64,000 nt of DNA, taken from contig NW_027062649.1 in NCBI RefSeq assembly GCF_032884065.1, positions 3,816,939 through 3,880,938 of the forward strand, in the 5' to 3' direction. Source of the DNA: Artemia franciscana. Lineage: Eukaryota; Arthropoda; Branchiopoda; Anostraca; Artemiidae. The notes under the pieces were generated by a model. It saw only the letters and a list, made by a program, of their open reading frames with translations, ran no database searches and was not told where the DNA came from. How positions within the stretch are numbered: the stretch's first letter is position 1; each line of letters starts with the position of its first letter. This document shows, one piece after another, positions 34,621-46,968 of this stretch. The position numbers and the translations under genes are program-made.

Positions 34621-35164
34621 ATAAGGATAAAGAGTCAAAGGCGTGGGGAGAGGATAAAGAAATTGAGAGAGACAAAAGCAAGCGGGAGAAAGAAAGGGGG
34701 GGATAAGACGAACAAACGGGAGCAGAGTAGGCATACTGCATGAAGAGGTATCATTTATAAGATTTATAAAATTCGTATAGTTTATTTGAAGCCGTGAAAG
34801 AAAACTAGAGATTATTTTCTATTTTTGTATTTATGATTAATTTTTATTTGCTAGTATTTAATATTCATATAATTGTTGTTTACTATATTTATGGTCTACA
34901 TCAAATATGATATAACATATCACATCAAACCTTTGAGCCTCAAACTGCTCTCGTCAAAAGGAGATTGGGAAACAAATTGGAAGTTCATTGTGACAAAAAT
35001 TTGAGAAGCATTTATAAGCCAGAAATAATTGATCACAAAGCGGGAAAACAGAGTAGGCCGCGATATAACCAGAGTTTGTTATCACTATTGGTCCAAATGT
35101 GCACTAATAAATATGAAATTATAATAGCTGCATTTTTGTATTTTTATATCTTATTTTTGAAGAA

Positions 35165-36370
35165 TTTAGCATGTTGTCGTTGCCCCTCCTTAAAGTTGTA
35201 TCTGGGAGAATCAAAGTATGTTCAATTGCATTTGATCTTCCTGATCAACACGATTTAGAACCCATTATTTTAGAACTTGGGTTTTTAGAACATATTCTTA
35301 ATTCATTGCTGCCCCGGCTAAAGGTCATATCAGATGGATCAAAGTATATGTAATTAAACTTCGATCCTCCTGACCTACATTATTTTGAGAACAAATTGGC
35401 ATATAAACGCTTTCACAGGTGAAAGTTGTATCAGAAAAATCGAATTAGTTCAGTTTCACTTTGATCCTCCTGATCTACACTATTTTTAGAACACGTTAGC
35501 ATATCGTCGATATCACGACTAAAATTTGTATGAGGAGGATTCAAGTATTTGTAATTGCACTTGGACCTTCCGGATCGGCATTATTTTTTAAAATGAAGTA
35601 TCAGGAGAATCGAAGTATGTTCAATTGTACTTTGATCTTCCTGATCTACATCATTCTTAGAATAGGTTAGCATTTCGTCAGCATCACGGATAAAAGTCGT
35701 ATGAAATGAATCGAAGTATATTCAATTGCTCTTTGATCCTGCTTATCTAAACTATTTTTGGAACAGGTTAGCATATCGCCGGTACCACAACTAAAAGTCG
35801 CATGAGGAGGGTCTAAGTATGTGTAATTGCACTTGGATCCTCCGGATTGGCATTATTTTTAAAACGAAGTATCAGGAGAATTGAAGTATGTTCAATTGCA
35901 CTTTGATCCTCCTGACCTACCTCATTTTTAGAACAAGTTAGCATATCGTCGCTGTCTCGGCTAAAAGTCATATTAGGTGGATCAAAGTATATGTAATTAA
36001 ATTTCGATCCTCCTGATCTATATTATTTTAAAAATAAATTGGCATATTGTCGCTTTCACGACGGAAAGTCTTATAAGGAAAATCAAAGTATGTTCAATTG
36101 TACTTTAATCATCCTGATCTACATCATTTTTAGAACATGTTAGCATATCGTCGGGATCATGGCTAAACGTCATATGAGGAGGATCAAAGTATGTGTAATT
36201 TTACCTGGACCCTCCTGATCGGCACGAGTACCAGGAGAATCAAAGTATGTTCAATTGCACTTTGATCCTCCTGATCTACATTACTTTTAGAACAGATTAG
36301 CATATTGTGCCTGTCAAGCTTGAAAGTCATATCAGATGAATTAATATATGTTCGATCGCCCTCTGATCCT
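35165..36370. repeat. Minisatellite with a hairpin in each unit
   Basis: About eleven degenerate units near 100-115 bp: TTAGCATATCGTCG, ACTAAAAGTC, GGATCAAAGTATGTTCAATT, GCACTTTGATCCTCCTGATC, ACAT. Within each unit AGGAGAATCAAAGT pairs with ACTTTGATCCTCCT, leaving a loop of about 11 nt. Unit variants (GTATATGTAATTAAA at 35342 and 35984; TTGTAATTGCACTTGGA at 35547 and 35820) suggest a higher-order pattern. No conserved reading frame. Confidence 0.88.
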
Positions 36371-38185
36371 ATTTTGCTTGGTTTTCAATTTTTGTTCTCA
36401 ATAAAATGGGCAAAAGTGGTATTTTCTGTGAAAATACTCAGTAAGCTATTTTCTGAAATCTAAAGGCGAGGGAGGAATTAATCCCCAATTGTCAGACCAT
36501 ATTGATCCAATGTGTAAGGGAAGTCAGACATTTTATTTTTGCAACTTGGTGTGAAATCACTAGGAATTTGTTCTTGTAACTTGGTCACTAATGCTTTTTG
36601 CCATTAAACCTATTTGGAGAATATCATTGAAAACCTCATACAACTGGAAAACCTACGAAAAATAGGTAATTTGGGCTATATATTTGGAGATTAGGGGGAG
36701 AGAGAGGTAAGGGGGGCTAGTTTAAAATAAACTGAATTTCTTTTAAGAATAATAAGTAAGTGTTCCAGAATCCTTCCAAGTTTCAGAATTTAATTGCATT
36801 TTTTCGCCTCCTTTGTAAGTCAGCTTTGTAAACGTTTTTTTTTTGTAATTATGTCCGAAGTTTGAAAATGACTAATACGACTTTTAGACATGGGGGCAAC
36901 AATATGGATCGTTTATCATAAAAGTAAAGAAGATTGGTTACTGGACAATACATTTGGTTTTAAGACAGTCAGGTGGAGAGGGCCTTGTTATTTGTAAGGG
37001 GTTTGGAATGATTTCTAAGGAGAGTATGACTCTTATATCTAGGAACAAAGACATCTGTTGAGTCCTGGAAATTTTAAATTAAAATCAAATTGTATATATT
37101 TTTTACCTTTCAGTAAGGCAACATAATTACAGTTCTTTGGTGACAATGAAATAAGATAACTAGAGCCTCAATTAAACCTTTTAATCTGATATATCCCTTG
37201 ATCAAAATATCTTAATGACCGACTCCCTTTGGTACCCTCCCCCTTCCCTGCAAAAAACAGTTGAACAACTAATTGTAACTTCGAACTGACTATAGAAGCA
37301 ACCGAAAGACCCGACTCAATATTAAGTCTGTGTTAAAACTCTGAACATATCTCATTTCCTCACACCATATTTTCCTTAAATTTTATATTTTAATCCAGGT
37401 ATTGTATTCCTCTGCTAGCCTTTTATGCTTATCTAAGAAATTCTGTGGCAATTTCCACAGGTTTCGAAACTTAGTTTTCAATATATTTTATATCTCAAAG
37501 TTGTTTTTTTTTTTTTTAGCAACTGTGTTCTTTTAAGTATATTTTGGTGTGTTTTGACGTTTCTACATTGGCTATTGCTGTTAGTTTAAAAAAGAGATCT
37601 ATTTTCTATTTATTATTATACTATTAACAATATGGGTTTCGTCTTCGGAAGCTTAAGAAAGAAAATGAAAAAGGACAACAAAAATTAAATTCTTTTTACG
37701 TCATTGAACATAACCAAGAAAAAAAAATGAATGGTTAGGGACCATTTCCACGGTCATAAAGTATTTCCAAATCAACAATTCATAAAACAACCTAGTAAAG
37801 GAAATGGAAAAGAAAAAAAAAACTAATTTGTGTCAATAACTTAAATCCTTGGCAAAATGAATGACTTTGGTGGGAAGAAAAACGGAAAAGACTTCGGCAA
37901 TAAGATAAATGGTCCCAAGTCTCCTGACCAGACGAACAAACACAATCCGAGCCCAATGCAGCAAAACATCTTTTTTTTATATACGGCCATTATCAAAACT
38001 TATACCCCGCTTTTAAGGATAAATTCCTGGAAAAACAATAGTCCCCAGCGACAAAGTAAAAGATCTCAAACATCCAGATGTGATGAAAAAATCATTGACA
38101 AATAAAGCAAATCATCCAGGAAATTCCACTGATGTGGCCTTCATTAATAATTTAAATCCTCCTTGACCCCTCCACTAACTCAGGA

Positions 38186-40740
38186 GTTTTTATTGCAATT
38201 GGTATTTACCAAGTGACATATAGCGATTGCCATTTCGGTCGGTCTGTCTGTCCCGGTTTTGCTAGTTTGGGCACTTCCAGATAAGCTAGGACGATGAAAT
38301 TTGGCAGGCGTGTCAGAGACCAGACCATATTAAATTAAAAATAGTCATTTCCCCGATCCGACCATCCAGGGGGGGGGAATTTGGTGACGGTTAATTTGGA
38401 AAAATTATAAAAAAGGGGCATTTTCTACTTACGAACAGGCTACGAACTGAGGGGGGAGTGGGAGACGGTTAATTCGGAAAAATTAGAAAAAACGAGGTAT
38501 TATCTACTGACGAACAGGTGATAGGATCTTAATGGAATTTGATATTTAGTCCTAGATAAGTCCTAGATACGTGATAGACATAACCGGAACAAACCCGCTC
38601 TCTTTGGGGGAGTTGGGGGGGGGGGGGGTAATTCGGAAAAACTATAAAAAATGAAGTATTTCTAACTTACGAACGAGTGGTTGGATCTGATTGAAATTTG
38701 ATATTGAGACGGACCTTGTAACTCAGACCTTTTATTTTAAACCCCGACCCGATCCAATGTCTTGGGGGGATTTGGGGGGGGGGACTGGAAATCTTGGAAA
38801 ACGCTTAGAGTGGAGAGATCGGGATGAAAATTGGTGGGAAGAATAAGAACAAGTCCTAGATACGTGATTGACATAAATGGATTGGATCCACTCTCTTTGG
38901 GGGAGTTGGGGGGGGGGGCCTAATTCGGTAATTCAGAAAAATAGAAATAAACTGAGGTATTTTTAACTTAAGAACAGGTGATTGGATTCTAATGAAATTT
39001 TATTTTTGGAGGACCTCTTGTCTCAGAACTCTGATCCGGTGACACTGGGGGGAGATGGAGGAAGAAACTGGAAATCTTTGGAAATGCTTAGAGTGGAGAG
39101 ATCGTGATGATACTTGGTGGGAAGAATAAGCACCAGTTCTAGACACGTGATTGAAATAACCAGACCGGGTTGGTTATCTTTGGGGGAGCTAGGGGGGGGG
39201 GGGGGTTATTTCGGAAAAATTGAAAAAATGAGGTATTTTTGACTTATGAATGGATGGTCCGATCTTAATGAAACTTGATCTCTAGAAGATTCTTGGGCTT
39301 CATAGCTCTTATCTAAAATCCCGACTAGATCCGGTGAAAATGGGGGAGCTGGAGGAGAAAACCGGAAATGTTGGAAAACGTGAAAATTGAGGTATCTTTG
39401 TCTTATGAATGGGTGATTCGATCATAATGAAATTTAATGTATAGAAAGATCTTGTGTTTCAGAGGCTCCATTTTCTATTCGAATCGGATCCGGGTACATA
39501 GGAGGGTGGACGGGGGGAAACAGAAATCTTGGAAACCGAAAATCTTGGAAAACACTTAGAGTGGAGAGATCGGGATGAAACTTGATGGGGAAAATAAGCA
39601 CAAGTTCTAGATACGTTATTGACATACCTGGACCGGATCCGCTATCTTTGGGGGAGTTGGGGGATTTCCAGTGCTTTGCTGAGTTCGGTGCTTCTGGACG
39701 TGCTAGGACGATGAAAATTGGTAGGCGTGTCTGGGACCTGCACAAATTGACTTGATAACAATCGTTTCCCTGATTCGATAATCTGTGGGGCTGGAGGGAG
39801 GAAAAATAGAAAAAATAAGGTCTTTTTAACTTACGAATGGGTTATCGGATCTTAGTGAAATTTGAGATTTAGAAGGACCTCATGTCTCAGAGCTCTTATT
39901 TTCAGTCCCTACCATATCCGGTGATATTGGGGGGGGGGGTCGGAGAGAGAAACGGAAAACGCTTAGAGTGGAGAGATCGGGATGCAACTTGGTGGGAAAA
40001 ATAAGCACAAGCCCTAGATACGTGCTTGACATAACCGGACTGAACCCGCTCTCTTTGGGGGAGTTGGGGGGAGTTAATTCAGAAAAATTGAGGTATTTTT
40101 AACTTACGAACGGGTGACTGAATCATAATGAAATTTGTTCTTTAGATGGAATTCATGTCTCAGATCTCTTATTTTAAATTCCAACCAGATTTGGTTACAT
40201 TGGGGGGACGGCTGGAGGGGGGAACCGGAAATCTTGGAAAACGCTTAGAGTGGAGAGATTGGGATGAAACTTGGTGGGTAGAATAAGCAAATGTCGTAGA
40301 TACGTGATCGATGTTACATGACTGGATCCGCTCTCTTTGGGGGAGTTAGGGGGTCCAGTGCTTTGGCGAGTTCGGTGCTTCTTGACGTACTAGGACGATG
40401 AAAGTTGGTAGGCGTGTCAAAGACCTGCACAGATTGACTTGATAAAGTTGTTTTTCCGGTTTTGACCACCTGGGATGCTGAAAGGAGAGGAAAAATTAGA
40501 AAAAATGAGGTAATTTTAACTTACGAATGAGTGATAGGATCTTAATGAATTTTGATGTTTAGAAGGACCTTGTGTCTCAAAGATCTTATTTTAAATCCTG
40601 ACCGATATTAAGCCTCTGATTTTCTTTTTAAGTCAATCTATTGATTCTTAGAATTTTGCTAGAGCTCATACCAAAGGAGACCATGGCTCTTGGCTCTTCC
40701 GACCCAGTCACAAGTGTCATTTGAGCTCTTAGCTCTTGTT
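38186..40740 (+). mobile_element. Family A (Helentron/HINE-like) element, copy 3
   Basis: Near 5' end TTTTTATTGCAATTGGTA, then CCAAGTGACATATAGC, CGGTCGGTCTGTCTGTC and about seven 290-bp units with long G runs. Inside the array a shortened repeat of the head appears twice (GTGCTTCTGGACGTGCTAGG at about 39690 and a variant at 40375), so head and array share ancestry. Ends CACAAGTGTCATTTGAGCTC, TTAGCTCTTGTT. The subterminal repeats are more mutated than in copy 1. Confidence 0.78.
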
Positions 40741-41533
40741 ATGTTATTCAAAAACCCACTCATACCTCTCCCTCAAAAGATTGCTTATCCAACTAAAAGT
40801 GACCCAAGTTTTCTTTAGGACTTGAAGGCCAATTCTTTGGGTCAGATAGCATTTTCTAATGAGTTTTCAAGTTCCATGAAGTGACTGCCGAAAATTGAGC
40901 ATCCCCTCCCCCAAAAAATGGGTAAAAATATGGTTTTCTGTGCCTTTTGTAAAAACGATTATCAAGAACACATTCCACTGGGTTTCTTCAGGGATTTTTT
41001 AGCCAATTCATGAGGTGTACTAACTACCAACAAGGTCAAGGTCTAGAACGTGTATATGATACGGTCAGTCTATGGAAAAGGACATATCAGTTAAGCGCTA
41101 TTCACAAATCTCCCTATCCAAACATCAGTTTTCAGCCATCATCATTTTTGACCAATTAGGGCTGCTTTTTAAAGAAGAAGCAAATCGCGGATGGTAGGAA
41201 ATGATTAAGTCTATAAAATGGCGTCGAGCTAAGTATTCGTGTGAATTGTACTTGACAGATTTTCAGTATAGCCAGTTATGTTCTATATTTACCTATTTCT
41301 TTTCCATATTTTCGTAAAAACTATTTACGATTGCGATTAATATAAATAAAAATTACCATTCCCAATCAGCTACAAATGGTAATTTGCTTTTCACTTGACA
41401 ATTCTGTTTAGATACGTTTTTAAATTTTTGGTTACTATGGGCCCTGGTTGGTTCTTTACCAGGTTGCAACCGTCGCTGCAACCATGATTTACGATGGAAA
41501 TTCAGTGTAGTCTTGAAAGCTATTTTTTTCTAG

Positions 41534-41675
41534 CTTATGATTCCCTTTGAATCAGAAGAGATTCTTTGTGTCTTAAATGAAATATTGGAAGCACAAGAAA
41601 TTAATTGGCGGAATGTCCTTGTTTCTTTTTCGGCATTTTTACTGCGCTTCAGTAACAGCTCATCTTTGCTTAAAG
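41534..41675 (+). CDS. FANCA: FANCA exon
   Basis: 142-nt exon after TTTTTTTCTAG, phase 0 in, phase 1 out at AAAG|GTACC. It reads LMIPFESEEILCVLNEILEA, QEINWRNVLVSFSAFLLRFS, NSSSLLK. This aligns well with human FANCA [20 protein letters not shown] and VHWQRVLSFVSALVVCF. Too short and ATG-poor for ORF finders; recognised from homology. The split Glu codon (G+AA) is completed by the exon at 43687. Confidence 0.92.
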
Positions 41676-42391
41676 GTACCAACATTATTTACTCACTACC
41701 TCGTAGGCTAAGTTAATATTTGAATTAATGGCATTAGCCTAGAGAAATACCTGGGGATAGGAAACACGTTAAGAAAACAATTCATTCTTCATAATATGCA
41801 GAGTAATCATTGTTAACATTTTGCATGCAATGAAACCTTTATCCTCACTTATTTCAGTTTTTTTCCAATTTTTCTAATATATGTTTTCCATATCTTATAT
41901 CATATATCTTTTTCCAATTTTTCTAATATATGTATCATTTTTCAATAGCTTTTCTTCAGTTTTGAATCATTTCTGAAACAGATAATCCTTTACAAAACCT
42001 GTTTGTAGAGGACGTTGAAGTAATTGCTGTGGCGTTAACACAATATTCGTGAAAAAAGTCTATTGACTAAAGGTAATTCTATGAAAAAAACCATAGATAG
42101 CGCTTTGTTTCAGAAAAAGACAAGAATCTTGAGTTGACAGTGCTGCATTTAGTAGACTTTTCAAAATTAAACAAAGATTATTGGGAAAAAGTTTTAAATT
42201 TCTTAGATAAATAGGGAAAACGCTGAAATAAGTGAATATAAAGGTTAGCGGCATTCAAAAAGTGTTAACTATAATTATTCTGCATATTATTAAGTAAGAA
42301 TTGTTTTCTTAACATGTGTCCTTCTCTCCAGGTAGTTTTCTTGGCTTATACCGAATTAATCAATCACTTGATAAGCTAATTGAAGTAAAAT

Positions 42392-42394
<3 letters not shown>

Positions 42395-42465
<71 letters not shown>
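42395..42465. repeat. (TA)n microsatellite
   Basis: Pure TA run of about 71 bp; no Penelope-like module adjoins this one. Confidence 0.97.
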
Positions 42466-42467
<2 letters not shown>

Positions 42468-42734
42468 ATTTCAGTGTTTTAATCAGTTTTCTCATAAAGA
42501 TATAATTAAAAAATAATTCGAACTTGTCAATTTTTACATAAGAATAATTAGCAAATGAACCCGTTTTTGAATGTCAAATGTGGGTACCACAATACAATCA
42601 CTTTCCGTCTTTGGGACAGTTTCTTAAGAGTGTGTGGCCAAAACAGATGATAATTTATTTCGCTTTTTCTCTGTTTTTCCAGGAATGGGTTACGTGGGCC
42701 AATACCACAGGATACGTCCGATTGACTCTTGGGA

Positions 42735-42945
42735 TATTTCCCAGATGTATCTTATATATCCTTTCTCAGGCATTCTTTCTCAGGTACCCTTTCTGGGTAT
42801 CCTTTCTCAGATTTATCTGATTTATCCTTTCTCAGGTATTCTTTCTCTATATGCTTTCTAATGAATCTTATCTCATGTATCTTTTCTCAGGTATTATTTC
42901 TCAGATATCCTTTCTCTGTATCCTTTCTCAGATATATCTGGTAGC
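42735..42945 (+). repeat. TATCCTTTCTCAGG tandem minisatellite
   Basis: Roughly ten imperfect units such as TATCCTTTCTCAGG, CATTCTTTCTCAGG, TATTATTTCTCAGA. Each unit is a pyrimidine tract followed by CAG, hence looks like a 3' splice site. It lies about 740 bp upstream of the true acceptor at 43686. Confidence 0.85.
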
Positions 42946-43686
42946 AAACAGTCTATGAATCACAAGTACGTTTTAATGATTAATAAATGAATCGTGAGTG
43001 AGCAGAAAAAAAATGAAATGACTAAAAAGTAAGAATAACTAAATAATTCGATAAGTAAATTTAAGAAAACATAGTATTTTTGAATTTTGATTGATTAAAT
43101 CCTTGCAGGTTAAAATCTCAAATTTTGAGATTAAGATGTAAAAAAATTATCTTTAAAGAATACAAAACGACTACGTGTGCGAGGCGGTAGAGCTGAGTGT
43201 AATGAAATGTCAAAAAGCCCGCAAAGCAGACCGGTAACGCAGCTCTTGGCCTAGTGAATCTAGGCCTGTTATTCTTAATTTTATGTACTAATGAAATTGA
43301 AATGTTTAGTCATAATAAGTTGAGCTATTTAGTATTAGATATAGTTTTTGAATCAGTGATACTTGGTTCATCTTTGCTCAATACTATGAATATTCTAATG
43401 GGATTAATGTTAATTTTATGCTTAACTGATGATAGCAGAAGGCACTCTTTTAGCTTGTGTAATTAAACATTTTGTTAAAATCAACTTTTTACTGGGGCGT
43501 TTCTCAATACCCTGTCCTACCAAAGAGTTTGATCAAGGTCGAGCTTCCCTCATGTATAATTATGGTCCCCTTTCTCTCATGAAAAGTAATCTGATTCTCT
43601 TTTCTCTCACTAGACCTCCCCGAGTTCCCCTGTTCCCCATTCACTCAAAGCCTTTTCAACCATTTGATATAGTTACATTTTTACAG

Positions 43687-43931
43687 AACAGATTAGCAAA
43701 TGGCTCGTTGATAGTCTTCAGGAGAGTAAAGAAGATTGGTTGTTAACAGCTTTTTTGGTTGCGAGACAGGCGGGTGGAGAAGGCCAACACTTATTCCCTT
43801 CGTATCAACGATGGTTTTCTGAAACATTTGGAGACCTGTCAACAAGCCCTGCTTCAAGTGGTAGAAAATTTGTTTTCTTAGTTGATACCCTTCTGTCTTT
43901 GATTCAGCACGAGTCTTTGCCAACACTTAAG
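43687..43931 (+). CDS. FANCA: FANCA exon
   Basis: 245-nt exon after ACATTTTTACAG, phase 1 in, phase 0 out at AAG|GTAATT. It reads QISKWLVDSLQESKEDWLLT, AFLVARQAGGEGQHLFPSYQ, RWFSETFGDL, then RKFVFLVDTLLSLIQHESLP. It matches human FANCA [30 protein letters not shown] and [20 protein letters not shown] closely, the strongest similarity in the window together with the exon at 62974. No indels or stops. Part of the helical-repeat scaffold. Confidence 0.95.
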
Positions 43932-44199
43932 GTAATTTTTTCCAGCTTTTATTTATGTTGATTTGGGAAGATCAAAGAAACATAAGGATAACTTCTGTAG
44001 TTAGTATTTCACACACTTGCCCTGATCTAATCAAATTAAAATTATAATTTTTAGTCTTATAATTAAAATTCTTCCTGGTAGCAAAAAATCAAATTTTTAG
44101 CACATTGAATATAACGGAATATTTGAAGACGAAATAATACAGAAATAAATTCAACGGAACGTCAGATGCATGTGATTGTGGCACCTTGACAGTTTTAGG

Positions 44200-45268
44200 T
44201 TTTTATGGCTCTTGGTATTAACCAAGTGACATATAACAATCGCAAATTCTGTCGGTCTGTCTGTCCCGGTTTTGCTACTTTAGGCACTTTCAGGTAAGCT
44301 AGGACGATGAAATTTGGCAGCTGTATCAGGGACCGGACCAGATTAAATTAAAAATAGTCGTTTTCATGATTTGACATTCTGGGGGGGGGAAGTGGGGGGT
44401 CGGTTAATTCGGAAAAAAATAGAGAAAATGAAGTATTTTTAACTTACGAACGAGTGATGGGACCTTAATGAAAATTTATGTTTGGAAGGATATCGTGTCT
44501 CAGAACTCTTATTTTAAATCCCGACCAGATCCGCTGAAATAGGGGGGGGGACCTAAAATCTGGGAAAAGGCTTGGAATGAAGGGATCGGGATGAAACTTG
44601 GTGAGAAAAATAATCAGAAGCCCTAGATACGGGATTGACATAACCGGAACGGATCTGCTCTGTTTGGGGGAGGTTAGGGGGGAGGGTTAATTCTGAATAA
44701 TTCAAAAAAATGAGGTATTTTTAACTTAAGAACAGGTAACCGGATCTTAATGAAACTTGATATTTAGAAGGAACTCATGTCTCAGAACTCTTATTTCAAT
44801 CCCGACCAGATCCTTTAACATTGGGGGTGTTGGAGGGGAAACCGGAAATCTTGGGAAACGCTTATGCATGTCGTAGATACGTGATTGACATAACCGGACT
44901 GGATTCGCTCTCTTTGGTGGAGTAAGGTGGTTGGGTTCAGTGCTTTGGCGAGTTTGGTGCTTCTGGACGTGCTAGGACGATGAAAATTGTTAGACGTGTG
45001 AAGGAGCTGCACACATTGACTTGATAAAGTCGTTTTCCTGATTCGACCATCTGGGGGGGCTGAAGGGAGAGGAAAAATTAGGAAAATTGAGGTATTTTTA
45101 ACTTACGGGTAGGTGATCGGATCTTAATGAATTTTGATATTTAGAAGGACTTCGTGACTCAGAGCTCTTATTTTAAATCCCGACCGGCGTTAACTAGAGC
45201 TCATACCATATGAGCTCTTGGCTCTTCCGACCTCGTCACAAGTGCCATATGAGCTCTTAGCTCTTGTG
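44200..45268 (+). mobile_element. Family A (Helentron/HINE-like) element, copy 4 (short form)
   Basis: Starts TTTTTATGGCTCTTGGTA, ACATATAACAATCGCAAATT, two CTGT units, then about two and a half 290-bp units and the internal head-like block (GTGCTTCTGGACGTGCTAGG at 44958). Ends CACAAGTGCCATATGAGCTC, TTAGCTCTTGT. Copies of 2.4-2.6 kb versus 1.1 kb differ mainly in unit number. Confidence 0.8.
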
Positions 45269-45584
45269 AAATCAAACCTAAAGGACTCGCAAAGCTTTTA
45301 GTTTTAATAGGAACTTGAGTTGTCAAGGTCTTGAATTATTTAACTGCCCCTTATAACAACATGGATGCATATGATATATTGTAATTTATTTCAACATCCC
45401 CTTCGACACGTCCTGAATGTTTCAGCCTAATACCCTTAGCTTGTCTTAAGAAACTGTAGATACGCTCATTTGACAATAATGAGTCTCCCCTGATCTATAA
45501 AATTTAGGCTAAGGGACAGCCTCCACAAATTGGGAGGCTCAAGAGAACTAAATAAAAAAATTACCATTTTTCAAAGTTAGATGA

Positions 45585-45790
45585 GAAAAAAAAAGTAGAC
45601 AAAAATGAAAAAAGATCAGGTAACTGAAATTCTATACTATGAAATCTTATTAATGAGCTCTTTCCAAATTACCCTATACTTCCAATTGCCATGAAGAAGA
45701 GTAGCAAAAGTAAGAAAAGAAGTAGACAAAAAATGAAAAAAAGAATAGGTAACAGAAATTCTATACTATGGAATCTTATATAGCGACGAA
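45585..45790. repeat. Tandem duplication, about 130-bp period
   Basis: AAAAAGTAGACAAAAATGAA and GAAATTCTATACTATGAAAT (45590-45660) recur at 45718-45790 as AGAAGTAGACAAAAAATGAA and GAAATTCTATACTATGGAAT. Confidence 0.8.
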
Positions 45791-46198
45791 GACCACACTG
45801 CCTTTCCATATCAAACAAACACAACTTGGAAACAATAGGGAAATTTTTTCAAGACTATGGAATTCAAATCAGTGAATATTTTGGCCCTATGTCCGTCTCA
45901 CTAAATTTTTTATGCTCAAATTTAATTACATGATCTAACAAAATATTTTACTAAATCAATTTATAATAGTGTTGAACCAGTTACAAAAAGGCCTTTGAGG
46001 CTAGCTGCCAAAATAGCAAGATTAGCTTTGAAAACTTGTATTTTATTATTTTGTTCTGTTTCGTTTGAATGAATTTATCTTCTCATATTAGTTTATTTAT
46101 CGGTCGGGGTTGAAATTCGCTGCAAGTAAGGATACTAGGGTTGTTTGAAAAAAAATTAAAGTATTTTTAGTTTTAATTTTCTGATTTTAATACAAGTT

Positions 46199-46442
<244 letters not shown>

Positions 46443-46525
46443 TTGTCTGTCTGTCTGTCGAGTGACGTCCGTGTTTGTCTGAATTATTTCATCATATACC
46501 AATTCAAAAACGAATGTATTCAAGC

Positions 46526-46590
46526 CGATGTAGCTGAGTTGGTAAGTCGTTATGTTCCAGATTCTAGGTTCAAGAGGTTGAGGTTGACTG
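46526..46590 (+). repeat. tRNA-like sequence (possible SINE head)
   Basis: GCCGATGTAGCTGAGTTGGT followed by AAGTCG resembles a tRNA acceptor strand and D-arm/A box, and AGGTTCAAGAGG downstream resembles a B box. The 3' acceptor strand does not pair with GCCGATG, so it is a degenerate tRNA-derived sequence, not a tRNA gene. Confidence 0.45.
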
Positions 46591-46853
46591 ATTGATTCAA
46601 CGCATTACTGCAGTGTCATTCGGCTCAGTGTATCTTCACAGTTCCTTTCCTGTAAATCAATTTTTTGTTCCATTTAAGGTTCTGTTTAACCTATTTCTTT
46701 TCTGTTCAACAGCTATTTTATGGGTTCAAACATTTTTAATGCCGCGATTATACTATTTATCTGGTCAGTTTCAAAATAGTTTGAAACTATATTTTTTTTT
46801 ATGGTAAACATTGGATTAACAGAAATAAGTTTAAAAATAGAAAGTATATATAT

Positions 46854-46890
46854 CATGAAAAGAGAAATCACCAATGCTACAGCACAAACA

Positions 46891-46968
<78 letters not shown>

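Larger units (their letters stand above)
34178..41533 (+). other. FANCA intron, 7.4 kb
   Basis: Holds the splice-site array, a hairpin minisatellite (35165-36370) and family A copy 3 (38186-40740). 36.4-38.1 kb shows no recognisable feature beyond A/T-rich low complexity. 41340-41445 matches the right arm of the MITE at 14570-14945. Confidence 0.75.
41676..43686 (+). other. FANCA intron, 2.0 kb
   Basis: Contains a duplicated TTTTTCCAATTTTTCTAATA block (41870-41930), a (TA)n run (42395-42465) and a pyrimidine/CAGG tandem repeat (42735-42945). The reading frames at 42.6-42.9 kb fall in the tandem repeat and are not genes. Confidence 0.8.

Noticed and set aside
35165..36370. CRISPR-like regular repeats
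   Set aside because: Units are adjacent and diverged without spacers, in an animal nuclear intron; a minisatellite fits.
42578..42944. Three overlapping frames of 71-80 codons
   Set aside because: They lie in the TATCCTTTCTCAGG tandem repeat.
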